From: Myxococcales bacterium
GTDB lineage: Bacteria; Myxococcota_A; Polyangia; Haliangiales; Haliangiaceae
Direction of reading: 5' to 3'
DNA length: 64,000 nucleotides
Assembly: GCA_016720595.1 (NCBI GenBank)
Contig: JADKKI010000004.1
Span: 336,535 to 400,534, forward strand
Position numbers and translations under genes: made by a program. Below the pieces are notes generated by a model. It did not search any database. It was given only the letters and a program-made list of their open reading frames with translations, and had not been told where the DNA came from. Of the stretch, positions 8,173 through 16,563 are shown piece by piece (position 1 is the first letter of the stretch; each line of letters starts with the position of its first letter).

Positions 8173-8978
8173 TCGAATCCCGACGAGAACGCGATCTCGG
8201 GAAACAGGGCCATCTTCTTGGGATCGTAGCTGGCGCGCGCCGTGTCGTACAGCTTGCCATCCGGGGAGATGGGCTCCTTGGCCTTCTTCAGGTTTTCATC
8301 CTCGGTGGGGAGCGCACACGAGGTGACCTCGCTGCCGAACTCCGGGAGCGGGCACCGCATCGCGGCCATCGCCGAGACCACGGTCGAGTAGGGCACCGCG
8401 CCGTCGGCCTGGAGGATGATCTGATAGGTGTCGGCCTTGCGCTGCTTGCCGGCGTACCGCCGGGTGGCGATCTCGATCAGCGACTTGTTGAGCGCGCGGT
8501 AGTCGAACACCGGCTGGGGCTCGTCCTTGCTCGGCACGCAGCGCTGCTTCTGGCCATCGCACGCGTTGCTCTCGCACATGTACGAGCCATCGCAGGGGTC
8601 GCCGTCCTTGCCGGTGCGCTTGAACGACGCCTTGGGCGCGCCGAGCGTGCCCTCGAGCCCGCTCGCCGACCACAGGATCATCTCATCGCGCTTGATCGAG
8701 ACGAACAGCTTGAGCGGCTGGTCGTCTGGATTGGTGCTCGGCTGCGTGACATTGGTCGGCGACGGCGGCGCCTTGTCGGGCAGCGTCGTGTCGATCTGCA
8801 CGAGGATCAGGCCTGCCGACACGGAGGCCAGGAGGAACAGCATCAGGTTCGTGACCATGTCGAGGTAGGGGATGAGGTTGAGCTCGCCGCTCTCCATCTC
8901 CTCTTGCTCGATGTTCTCCTCGCGCCGCTTCACGGCGGAGCGAGTCTTCGATCGTACCCGCTGTGCGGAGTACTCCAT
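8169..8978 (-). CDS. ExbD/TolR-family protein with a Cys-rich periplasmic insertion
   Basis: The 269-residue product is longer than typical ExbD proteins (about 140 residues). A basic N-terminus leads into a helix containing the family aspartate (LNLIPYLDMVTNLMLFLLAS). The periplasmic part carries an insertion with four close cysteines in a C-x5-C-x4-C-x6-C spacing (GDPCDGSYMCESNACDGQKQ, then RC), followed by two more cysteines near EFGSEVTSC. Such clusters usually form disulfides. It ends in the ATGA overlap with the second ExbD gene. The insertion could contact a periplasmic or peptidoglycan partner; that is inference. Confidence 0.83.
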   Translation of the reverse strand: MEYSAQRVRSKTRSAVKRREENIEQEEMESGELNLIPYLDMVTNLMLFLLASVSAGLILVQIDTTLPDKAPPSPTNVTQPSTNPDDQPLKLFVSIKRDEMILWSASGLEGTLGAPKASFKRTGKDGDPCDGSYMCESNACDGQKQRCVPSKDEPQPVFDYRALNKSLIEIATRRYAGKQRKADTYQIILQADGAVPYSTVVSAMAAMRCPLPEFGSEVTSCALPTEDENLKKAKEPISPDGKLYDTARASYDPKKMALFPEIAFSSGFE

Positions 8979-8986
8979 CGTCGTGC

Positions 8987-9670
8987 CTACGCCGACTCGC
9001 TCACATCATCGGTGGGCGCGGCCGGCGCACGGCTCGCGGCCGGGGCAGCAGACGAACCCTCGGCGAGCAGGTTCTCGAACCGGAGGCTGAACGCCTCGAG
9101 ATCCGAGATCACCTTCTTCATCGCGGCGGACAGGAGCAGGTGACCGATCATGCAGATCAGCGCGATCGAGAGACCGAACGCGGTGTTGTACATGGCCTCG
9201 GAGATACCGTCCGACAGCTTCTTCTGGCGGTCTGCCGGGTTCGCATCGCCGATCGCGCCGAACGTACGGATGAGACCGGTGATGGTGCCGAGGAGACCGA
9301 CCAGGGTGGTGATGTTCGCGAGCGACCACAGGGCGCCGATGCGAGTCTTCACCTCGGGGACGGCATCCGTCATCGTCTCTTCCATCGCCTGGGCCACGGC
9401 GGCCTCGCCGCGGTGGAGGCGATTGAGGCCGGCCTTCGCCACACGGGCGACGGGCGCGGTGGTCGCGTCGCACAGCTTCTTCGCGCGGTCGACGTTGTTC
9501 GCCGAGAGCAGCTTCCTCAGCTGCTCCAGGAACGCCTTCGCGTTCAGGTGGCCGCGGCCGAGGAAGTAGATCGCACGTTCGACAATCAGGCCGATGACGA
9601 TGGCCAGAAAGAACGTGTTGACGATGAAGAAGGGCCCGCCCTTTTGGAAGAGTTCACTTAGCCAGCTCAT
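8987..9670 (-). CDS. ExbB/TolQ/MotA-family proton channel protein
   Basis: The 227-residue product has the three-helix ExbB/TolQ pattern: an N-terminal helix (FFIVNTFFLAIVIGLIVERA), a cytoplasmic loop, and two C-terminal helices. The second helix carries the conserved ANITTLVGLLGTITGLIRTF motif, and the third contains AMYNTAFGLSIALICMIGHL. In the family these form the pentameric proton pore around ExbD helices. A clear Shine-Dalgarno (AAGGA about 7 nt upstream) precedes ATG 9670. It is the first gene of the motor unit and has the best promoter candidate of the window directly upstream. Confidence 0.9.
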   Translation of the reverse strand: MSWLSELFQKGGPFFIVNTFFLAIVIGLIVERAIYFLGRGHLNAKAFLEQLRKLLSANNVDRAKKLCDATTAPVARVAKAGLNRLHRGEAAVAQAMEETMTDAVPEVKTRIGALWSLANITTLVGLLGTITGLIRTFGAIGDANPADRQKKLSDGISEAMYNTAFGLSIALICMIGHLLLSAAMKKVISDLEAFSLRFENLLAEGSSAAPAASRAPAAPTDDVSESA

Positions 9671-9723
9671 CGGTCGTTCCTTTGCCTCCGCGCGGGCCTA
9701 GGCCCCAAGCGCTGCTTGCGAAT

Positions 9724-9753
9724 GTTGTAGCGAGACCGCCAATACCGCGTCAA
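9724..9753 (-). promoter_or_regulatory. Candidate sigma-70-type promoter for the exbB-exbD-exbD unit
   Basis: On the minus strand TTGACG (9753-9748), an 18-nt spacer and TACAAC (9729-9724) lie upstream of the ExbB-type gene. The predicted leader is about 47 nt and includes the AAGGA ribosome-binding site. The box matches are 5 of 6 and 4 of 6. The surrounding 9671-9858 gap holds no gene that I can see. Confidence 0.5.
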
Positions 9754-9858
9754 GCAAACCGCCCGGGCCAATCGCGGAAATCACTCTTGCCAAACGATGA
9801 CTTACTGACAGAGGCGGCGCCAGATCGCCGTGCCGGTTAGTTGATCGTGAGGCGTTCG

Positions 9859-10392
9859 TTAGTTGTTTTGGGCGCCCTCTTCGATCCATCGAGTGACCGC
9901 ATCGAGCTTCTGGCAGCAGGTAACCACCCCACCGGCGTTCTGGGGCATGTAGCCGATCGAGGGAGGGGGCTCGGTGAGCGGCGGGTCGAACTGGGCGGGG
10001 GTGAGCTGGCGGAGCATGACCAGGAGGTAGCTCTGGGTCGGCATCATCGGGACGACCATCTTGGCCTTGCCCGTCAACGTCGGGCCCGCGGCGATCTGCG
10101 AGTCGACATTGACGAGACCCGCGAAGCTCTTGGTGGGCGAGAGGTCGAGCCGACCAGCATCGGTCATCGCGCCATTATGACACCCCGAGAACGTGCACTT
10201 GTTGAACACGTTCGCCTCGATCCACGCGAGATCGGAGTGCTGTGCAGCTTCCGTACACGCGGCGACGTCGGTGACAGCGCAGGTGCGGCTCGAGTACTCG
10301 ACGGGATCATCGAGCGTGATCCGGCAAGCGGAGATCCCGGCGAGGACGAGCACTGAGACGAGCGCGGGGACGATCACGCGGCGGCGCGACAT
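9859..10392 (-). CDS. Lipoprotein with a cytochrome-like C-x4-C-H motif
   Basis: The 177-residue product carries a lipoprotein signal ending in LAGISAC (Cys23). In the middle is NVFNKCTFSGCHNGAMTDAG, followed by RLDLSPTKSFAGLVNV. This resembles the start of the Planctomycete-type cytochrome C domain (heme motif, then G-x-L-x-L and an invariant hydrophobic pattern), although the spacing is C-x4-C-H rather than the classic C-x2-C-H. Myxobacteria have many such proteins. Whether heme is attached is uncertain. It ends 18 nt upstream of nothing co-directional except the PBP1A gene, whose stop lies at 10411, so both may be read from the same transcript. Confidence 0.6.
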   Translation of the reverse strand: MSRRRVIVPALVSVLVLAGISACRITLDDPVEYSSRTCAVTDVAACTEAAQHSDLAWIEANVFNKCTFSGCHNGAMTDAGRLDLSPTKSFAGLVNVDSQIAAGPTLTGKAKMVVPMMPTQSYLLVMLRQLTPAQFDPPLTEPPPSIGYMPQNAGGVVTCCQKLDAVTRWIEEGAQNN

Positions 10393-10410
10393 GCCGGCGA
10401 ACCTATCACG

Positions 10411-12909
10411 CTACAGGCAGGTGAGTGACGCGCACTTGACGGCTGGCGTGGGGAGTGTGGGCGGGGGCACGAGGTCATCGAACGACCGGATCTGCGGGCC
10501 CGAGAGGAACCGGCTCGGCTGCGTGCCTCGCACGAACGGCATCCACACCGCGGCCCCGGGATCGGCCGACACGCCCGCGGGATCGCCGCTCCACGGCTCG
10601 ACGCGCGCGAAGCTGACGTTCGGGGGCACGGGGAAGTCGCGGATCGCCGTGCGCGGGTGCGCCTTCTGCATGAACTCGACCCAGATCGGAACGGCCACGC
10701 CGCCGCCCGTGATCTTGTCGCCGATCGGCGTCGAGTCATCGCGGCCGATCCACACCGCGGCGAGGAGATCCGCGGTGAAGCCCGTGAACCAGACGTCGCG
10801 ATAGTTGGCCGACGTGCCGGTCTTGCCGGCGGCGGGACGGCCGAGGGTGCTCGCGTAGCGTGCGGTGCCGCGCTGCACGACGCCCTTCATCAGGTTGATC
10901 GTGACGTACGCGACCTCCGGCGAGATCACCTGCGGACCGAGCGGTTGATCCCGCAGATCGTCGACGACGCGGCCGGTGTTGTCGGTGACAAGATCGTAGA
11001 ACCGCGGCGTCACGCGTCGCCCACCCGACGCGATCCCTGCATAGCCGGCGGCGATCTCGAGGAGGGTCAGGTCCGGGGTGCCGAGGCTGATCGAGATGTG
11101 GCGCGGGATCGGGCTCTGGACGCCGAACCCGCGCAGGACCTCGATCAGGCGATCGAGGCCGAAGCTCACGACGAGCTGGACGCTGATCGTGTTGAGCGAG
11201 AACGCCAGGGCGGTCATCAGCGTGACGGAGCCCATGTACTTGTTGTCGTAATTCGCCGGCGTCCACACGCCGGTGGCGGTGGTCACCGAGAACGGTCCGT
11301 CGGTCATCCGCTCGACGGGCGTCTTGCCGGACTCGAGTGCGGCGGCATAGATGAAGGGCTTGATCGACGAGCCGACCTGACGCTTGGCCTGGGTCGCACG
11401 GTTGAACTGGCTGCCCGTCCAGTCATAGCCACCAACGATCGCGCGGACGCGACCGGTGGACGGCTCGATCACCACCATCGCGCCCTGGAGGACCGGGCGC
11501 TGCGCGAGGGTGACGGACACGCCGTCGGCGGCGAGGCGGACGGGCAAGAGATCGCCGAGCTTCACGGGCTCGCCCGTCTTGTCCCGGCGGAACGCGCGGA
11601 CGTCCTTCGCATCGACATCGGCGAGTGGCAGCCGCTTGGGGCCGAGATCGACGGTGACGCCGAGCCCGGACTTCGGGAGGTCGACGATCATCGCGCCATA
11701 GCGCTGCTCGGGGAGCAGCTGGTCGGCGAGCGCGCCGGTGTCGTCGCTGGCGCCGGTGAGCGGATGGGCCGGCCCCCCAGTCCAGGTCCCGCGCAGGGAC
11801 TGGGCGAGGGTGCCGATCGGGCCGCGGAAGCCGAGCCGGCGATCGAGGCCCTCGAGGCCGCGCCGCAGGGCGTTCTCGGCCGCCATCTGCATCCGCGTGT
11901 CGAGCGTGGAGTAGAACTTGAGGCCGCCCTTGAACAGATCGTGGTTGCCGTACTTCTTGGTCGCGATCTGCCGGATGGTCTCGACGAAGTACGGTGACGC
12001 GAGGTGGTTCAGGTCACTCTCGTCGACGAGCGAGATCGGCTCCGCGAGCGCGGCCTGATACTCGGCATCGGACAGGTACTGGTCCTCCCGCATGTGCCCG
12101 AGCACGTACTTCTGGCGCTCGCGGGCCAGGGCCATGTTGCGGTGGGGGGCGTACTTCGTGGGCGAAGCGACGAGGCCGGCGAGCATCGCCGCCTCGGCCA
12201 CCGTGAGGTCCTCCACCTCCTTGCCGAAATAGGTCTGCGCGGCGGCGCCGACCCCATAGGCGCCATGCCCGAGATAGATGTGGTTCAGGTAGATCGAGAG
12301 GATCTGCGCCTTGGTCAGCTCGCGCTCGAGCCGCACCGCGAGGATCAGCTCCTTCATCTTGCGGCGATACTTGAGGGACTTGCGGAGCTTCTCGTACTCG
12401 GGCGGCGACAGGCCGAGCGCGCCGACCTCTTCCTCGCCGACGAGCAGGGTCTGCTTGATGATCTGCTGGGTGATCGTCGAGCCGCCCTGCTTGATCGCGC
12501 CGTCGGAGCGGAAGTTGGTCCACGCGGCGCGCGCGATCCCCAGGAGGTCGAAGCCCTTGTGCTTGTAGAACCGGCGATCCTCGGCGGACAGGAAGGCCGC
12601 GGGGACGTGGGGCGGCATCCGCTCGAGAGCGATGATCCGGCGGTTCTCGATCGAGAACGCGCCGACCTCCTCGCCGTCGGAGGACAGGACCACGCTCTTG
12701 CGGTTCGGCTGGTAGTCGAGGAGCTCGGACAGGTCCTGTGGGAGCTCGTCGTTGATCGTGGTGACGGCGAGGTAGATCGAGGCGGCGCCCAGCGACGCCC
12801 CATAGATGAGCAACAGGAACGCCAGGCGGAACACGGACACGATCCGCAGTCGCCGGCGGCGGCGGCGTGGCCGGGGGCGATCAGCAGCAGGCCCCTTGTC
12901 CTCGGCCAC
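10411..12909 (-). CDS. Penicillin-binding protein 1A, bifunctional glycosyltransferase/transpeptidase
   Basis: The 832-residue class A PBP has an arginine-rich cytoplasmic N-terminus, one membrane anchor (FRLAFLLLIYGASLGAASIY), a GT51 glycosyltransferase and a transpeptidase. GT51 motifs are EDRRFYKHKGFD (catalytic Glu, about residue 108), GGSTITQQ and the RKMKELILA region. Transpeptidase motifs are S-S-I-K (nucleophile serine about residue 514), S-L-N and K-T-G-T (about residue 696). It polymerises and cross-links peptidoglycan in the periplasm. The only in-frame start is a GTG at 12909. It is divergent from the TPR gene at 12924, separated by only 14 nt, so the two promoters must lie within each other's coding sequence or overlap. 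Confidence 0.93.
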   Translation of the reverse strand: MAEDKGPAADRPRPRRRRRRLRIVSVFRLAFLLLIYGASLGAASIYLAVTTINDELPQDLSELLDYQPNRKSVVLSSDGEEVGAFSIENRRIIALERMPPHVPAAFLSAEDRRFYKHKGFDLLGIARAAWTNFRSDGAIKQGGSTITQQIIKQTLLVGEEEVGALGLSPPEYEKLRKSLKYRRKMKELILAVRLERELTKAQILSIYLNHIYLGHGAYGVGAAAQTYFGKEVEDLTVAEAAMLAGLVASPTKYAPHRNMALARERQKYVLGHMREDQYLSDAEYQAALAEPISLVDESDLNHLASPYFVETIRQIATKKYGNHDLFKGGLKFYSTLDTRMQMAAENALRRGLEGLDRRLGFRGPIGTLAQSLRGTWTGGPAHPLTGASDDTGALADQLLPEQRYGAMIVDLPKSGLGVTVDLGPKRLPLADVDAKDVRAFRRDKTGEPVKLGDLLPVRLAADGVSVTLAQRPVLQGAMVVIEPSTGRVRAIVGGYDWTGSQFNRATQAKRQVGSSIKPFIYAAALESGKTPVERMTDGPFSVTTATGVWTPANYDNKYMGSVTLMTALAFSLNTISVQLVVSFGLDRLIEVLRGFGVQSPIPRHISISLGTPDLTLLEIAAGYAGIASGGRRVTPRFYDLVTDNTGRVVDDLRDQPLGPQVISPEVAYVTINLMKGVVQRGTARYASTLGRPAAGKTGTSANYRDVWFTGFTADLLAAVWIGRDDSTPIGDKITGGGVAVPIWVEFMQKAHPRTAIRDFPVPPNVSFARVEPWSGDPAGVSADPGAAVWMPFVRGTQPSRFLSGPQIRSFDDLVPPPTLPTPAVKCASLTCL

Positions 12910-12923
12910 GGTATGCTCAGTCT

Positions 12924-15620
12924 ATGAGGTCTTGGCGCCGCGCGCACGCCGCCGTTACCGTCGCGATGCTCGCGATGGCCGCGGGCGCCCTCGCGCAGCC
13001 CACGATCCCACCCACGATCCCACCCACGATCCCGCCTGGGCCGACCGCGGAGACCGCCCTCCCAGCACCCCAGCCGGCAGGGAGCTCGCCGATCGAATCG
13101 AGCGACGTGCCCGACCTCCGCCCGGGACCGGCGAAGTTCGCCGTCGCGCCGTTCGAGAACCACGCCGGCGTTCGCGCGTTCGACTGGCTGATCGCCGGCG
13201 CACCATTCGAGATCGCCGAGAAGACCGAAGGCGTCCTCGGCCTCGAGGCCACGGGCGGCCCGCTGTACGTCGGTGCGGAGCCGGTGGCCGCCGAGGCCAA
13301 GGACGTCGTGGCCTTCGCGGCGGCCCGCGGCGCGACCTGGGTGGTGACCGGGTGGGTCGAGCGGCCCAACTGGGAGCTCAAGCTCGTGGTCACGTTGTGG
13401 AAGGTGACCGGCGCGGTGGCGACGGTGACGCAGGAGGCCCAGCGTCGTGGGCTGGTGCCGACCTATCACAAGCTCCTCGGCGAGGCGGTGGCCGAGGTGT
13501 GGAGGAAGGCCGGGATCAAGGTCGATGCCGAGGCCGCGGCACGGCTCGAGCGTCCGCTCGCGACCGACATCTATGCGGTGACGCTGCTCGGGCGTGGGCT
13601 CGGTCACTTCACCGGGGCGCTGTCGCCGAACACGCCGGCAGATCCCGCCGCGGCGAAGGCGTTCCGTGACGGTCAGCTGAAGCTCGCCGAGCACGATCTC
13701 GAGCGCGCCGTGTTCATCGATCCGAAGTGCTTCGAGGCGCAGCGCGCCGTTGGAGAGCTGTACAAGCTGATGGCGGCGCGCGGCGGGGACCCGAAGCTCA
13801 ATGCGCGCGCGGCAGGAAAGTTTGCCTACGCCAACGACCTCGCGCCCGAGGATCTCTCGTCGTTGCGAGCGGCGGCGATGTCCGCGGCCGATGCAGGCAA
13901 GCACGATCTCGCGCACATGCTGTTCCGCAAGCTCGTGACCTTGCGGCCGTGGGAGCTCGATGCGCGCTATCAGCTGGGGGCGGCGATGTGGCGGACCGGC
14001 GATGCCGCGGGCGCCGAGCATCAGCTGACCCAGGTCTCGGCCGCGCAGCCCAATCACCTGCCGGCGCGACGCGTGCTGGTGCTGATCCACGCCTCGCGTA
14101 GCGACACGCCGAAGCTGGTCGCGGAGCTCGAGGCGATCGCCGCGCGCGCGCCCGCCGATCTGGAGGTCAAGGCCGAGCTCGCCACGGGATACGGTGCGCT
14201 CGGGCGCTGGGATCGCGCGACGTCCACCCTCGAGGCGATCGCCGCCGCGCGCGCGCCCGATCTCGCGCTGTTGATGCGGATCGGCGACGGGCATCGCCGG
14301 CTGAAGGACCTCGACGGGGCGCTCGCCTGGTACATGCGTGCGAGCAAGCTCGCGCCCGACTCGAGCTTCCCGGGGTTCGCCCACGCGCAGGCCCTGCTCG
14401 ACGCCGGCAAGCTCGTGGAGGCGGCGCGCGTCTACACGGCGCTCCAGAAGTTCAAGGACGATCTGCCGGCGGCGGAGGAGGCGCTCGGTGCGATCGCGCT
14501 GATCCAGGGGCGCGCGAACGATGCCGCGTGGTACCTGCGCCGCGCCGTGCGCGAGGCACCGCGCAGCCTGCCGGGCTGGCGCACGTTGATCGCCGCGGAG
14601 CTCGCGCGCAAGGACCACGCGCTCGCGCAGACCGAGCTCGAGCGCGCACGCCTGGCGTGGCCCACCGACGGCATCCTCCACTACCTGGCGGGCGTCGCGT
14701 TCATGCAGGCGGAGCAGAAGCGCGAGGCGCGGATCGAGCTGGTGGCCGCCCTCGCAGCCCTGCCGACGTACACGCCCGCGCGGTCGGCGCTCGATGCGCT
14801 CGATGCCGGTGGTGGCTTCGCCCTGGCGTACGTCCCCGAGGTGGTGCGCCCGTGGGGAGATGCCGAGGCGCTGCAGGACACGCTGGATCGGTACGCGTTG
14901 ACGGCGACCACGATGGCCACGGTGCGCACCGCGTACCAGGCCCAGCTGCTCGCGCTCCTCGGCGCGCTCGGCAAGGGGCCGCAGGCACCGGGCAAGGGAC
15001 CGGCCGTGCGGTCGTGTCCGATCGGTCGCGTGGCGCCGATGTGGGCCGCGGCGCAGACCGAGCTCAAGCGGTACGAGCGGCTCGGGGTGGATCTCGAGGC
15101 CGGCTATCGCTACATCGCGCGGCACGATGATGCCGGTGCGATCGGAGGCCTGTTGCCGAATGGGCGCACGCAGCTGATCTCCGCGAAGAAGACGTTCCGC
15201 ACGGCGCTCGCTGACATCGGCGAGCTGCGCGGCGAGTTCTCGCGCGGCCTCGGGCCGGAGCTGCGCGCCGTGGGCTGCACCGATCGTCTGCTCGCCGCCG
15301 CGGTGGCGAGCCCGGACCGCTACCGCGCGATCGTCGAGGATCGGCCGGAGGAGATCCCGACGCAGGCGCCACCGCGCGCTCGGCCTCGCGCCACGTTCTA
15401 TGTCGACAACACGCGGTGCCCGGACCCCGTCGACGTCTGGATCGATGGCGCGCAGGTGGGGCAGGTCGCGCCCGGGCGGCGGAGCGCGCTGGTCTCCGAT
15501 GGTGGCGAGCGCACCCTGTGCTTGCTCGGCCCTGGCAGCGCGCAGTGTGGTGATCGAGGCACCGTGCGACAGGTCTATCTCCACGACGGGTGGAGCGTGA
15601 CGTTGCACTGCCCGAAGTAG
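12924..15620 (+). CDS. Exported TPR-repeat protein with an N-terminal TolB/CsgG-like domain
   Basis: The 898-residue product begins with a signal peptide (AAVTVAMLAMAAGALA) and then PTIPPTIPPTIPPGP, encoded by a 12-nt tandem repeat near 13000-13040. A domain starting FAVAPFENHAGVRAFDWLIA resembles the N-terminal part of TolB/CsgG/FlgO-like lipoproteins. About ten TPR helix pairs then run to roughly residue 640. The C-terminal region carries paired cysteines. I prefer ATG 12924 over an earlier start because the signal peptide begins there. It probably acts as a periplasmic scaffold. Its divergence from the PBP1A gene with 14 nt between starts suggests a functional link to the wall, but this is not proven. 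Confidence 0.75.
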   Translation: MRSWRRAHAAVTVAMLAMAAGALAQPTIPPTIPPTIPPGPTAETALPAPQPAGSSPIESSDVPDLRPGPAKFAVAPFENHAGVRAFDWLIAGAPFEIAEKTEGVLGLEATGGPLYVGAEPVAAEAKDVVAFAAARGATWVVTGWVERPNWELKLVVTLWKVTGAVATVTQEAQRRGLVPTYHKLLGEAVAEVWRKAGIKVDAEAAARLERPLATDIYAVTLLGRGLGHFTGALSPNTPADPAAAKAFRDGQLKLAEHDLERAVFIDPKCFEAQRAVGELYKLMAARGGDPKLNARAAGKFAYANDLAPEDLSSLRAAAMSAADAGKHDLAHMLFRKLVTLRPWELDARYQLGAAMWRTGDAAGAEHQLTQVSAAQPNHLPARRVLVLIHASRSDTPKLVAELEAIAARAPADLEVKAELATGYGALGRWDRATSTLEAIAAARAPDLALLMRIGDGHRRLKDLDGALAWYMRASKLAPDSSFPGFAHAQALLDAGKLVEAARVYTALQKFKDDLPAAEEALGAIALIQGRANDAAWYLRRAVREAPRSLPGWRTLIAAELARKDHALAQTELERARLAWPTDGILHYLAGVAFMQAEQKREARIELVAALAALPTYTPARSALDALDAGGGFALAYVPEVVRPWGDAEALQDTLDRYALTATTMATVRTAYQAQLLALLGALGKGPQAPGKGPAVRSCPIGRVAPMWAAAQTELKRYERLGVDLEAGYRYIARHDDAGAIGGLLPNGRTQLISAKKTFRTALADIGELRGEFSRGLGPELRAVGCTDRLLAAAVASPDRYRAIVEDRPEEIPTQAPPRARPRATFYVDNTRCPDPVDVWIDGAQVGQVAPGRRSALVSDGGERTLCLLGPGSAQCGDRGTVRQVYLHDGWSVTLHCPK
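13003..13041 (+). repeat. Short 12-nt in-frame tandem repeat coding for P-T-I-P
   Basis: Three adjacent copies of a unit like CCCACGATCCCA encode the PTIP repeats following the signal peptide of the TPR protein. They are in frame and change the length of a flexible linker. Confidence 0.6.
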
Positions 15621-15636
15621 CGTAAGGTTGCCGGCC

Positions 15637-16563
15637 ATGCCCATGCCGCAGCTGTGGTTCGCCTCTCCGCGCGTGTTGCCGCGCGCCGAGAAGCTCCACG
15701 GCCGCGTGGTCGTGCTCGATATCGCGTTCGCGGCCACCGTCGGGACCAGCGTCTCGTTCGACCTCGTCACCAAGCCGTTCCTCGATGGGCTCGGCACACG
15801 GCTCGCGGCGTGGGTGGATCATCACGATCACGAGCGCCACGTGCAGTTCGCCGACGATCCGCGGTTCGTGCTGGCGACCAAGGCGCAGCACGGCGCGTGC
15901 CCGGAGATGGTCACGGCGGAGCTGGTGCGCCAGACCGGGCCGATCGATTGCATCTGCACGCACGTGGATCTCGATGGCCTGTACGCCGCGGCCAAGTGGA
16001 TCATGGGCGGGGTGGAGCCGTACCCCGGTGCCGACGAGGACGCGCGTGCGGTGGACACGCGCGTGGGCACGCCGGGTCCGATCGCCACGCGGATCGATCG
16101 CGCGCTGCGCGCGAAGTTCCGCGACGATCAGCTCAAGCGCGCGGTGATCAGCTTCCTCGTCGACGGGCGCAGGCCCGGGGTCCACGATGATGTGATCCGG
16201 GAGGCGGCCGTGGAGTTCGATCGCCGCGACGCCAAGACCGTCGAGCTCGCGCAGCGGTTCACGATCCGCGGGCGCGTCGCCGTGGTGGACACCGCGGGCT
16301 CGTCGGGACAGTTCGACAAGACCGATCTGTTGCTCGCGGGGCAGGCGAGGGCGCCGGTCTCGATCGTGCGCGATTCGGGGATGCTCACGATCGCCGCGGG
16401 GTTCGACTCCGGCTGGGACTTCGTGGCGATGTTCGCGATCGGCGGCGGGATGCCCACGCGCGTGACGATCCCCGAGACCCGCCTCGACGACGTGATCGCG
16501 AAGATCAACGAGGCTCCCGAGCCCGTGCCACGCCTCGGGGGGAGCGGAGGCCCCGAGGAGTGA
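15637..16563 (+). CDS. DHH-family phosphoesterase-like protein
   Basis: The 308-residue product contains two clusters typical of DHH proteins: AAWVDHHDHERH near residue 53 and CTHVDLDGLYAAAKWIMGG near residue 105, plus VVDTAGSSGQFDKTDLLLAG in the C-terminal half. The DHH motif and H-x-D-x-D-G type motif bind two divalent metals in nanoRNases and related phosphoesterases. No DHHA1 substrate domain could be identified with confidence. ATG 15637 was chosen because TAAGG lies 9 nt upstream; a TTG at 15628 is possible. It overlaps the next gene by four bases (GTGA). Its substrate is unknown. Confidence 0.6.
   Translation: MPMPQLWFASPRVLPRAEKLHGRVVVLDIAFAATVGTSVSFDLVTKPFLDGLGTRLAAWVDHHDHERHVQFADDPRFVLATKAQHGACPEMVTAELVRQTGPIDCICTHVDLDGLYAAAKWIMGGVEPYPGADEDARAVDTRVGTPGPIATRIDRALRAKFRDDQLKRAVISFLVDGRRPGVHDDVIREAAVEFDRRDAKTVELAQRFTIRGRVAVVDTAGSSGQFDKTDLLLAGQARAPVSIVRDSGMLTIAAGFDSGWDFVAMFAIGGGMPTRVTIPETRLDDVIAKINEAPEPVPRLGGSGGPEE

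Noticed and set aside
12354..15797. 1147-codon minus-strand frame opposite the TPR protein and overlapping PBP1A
   Set aside because: It is a shadow of two well-supported genes and shows only arginine-rich composition.
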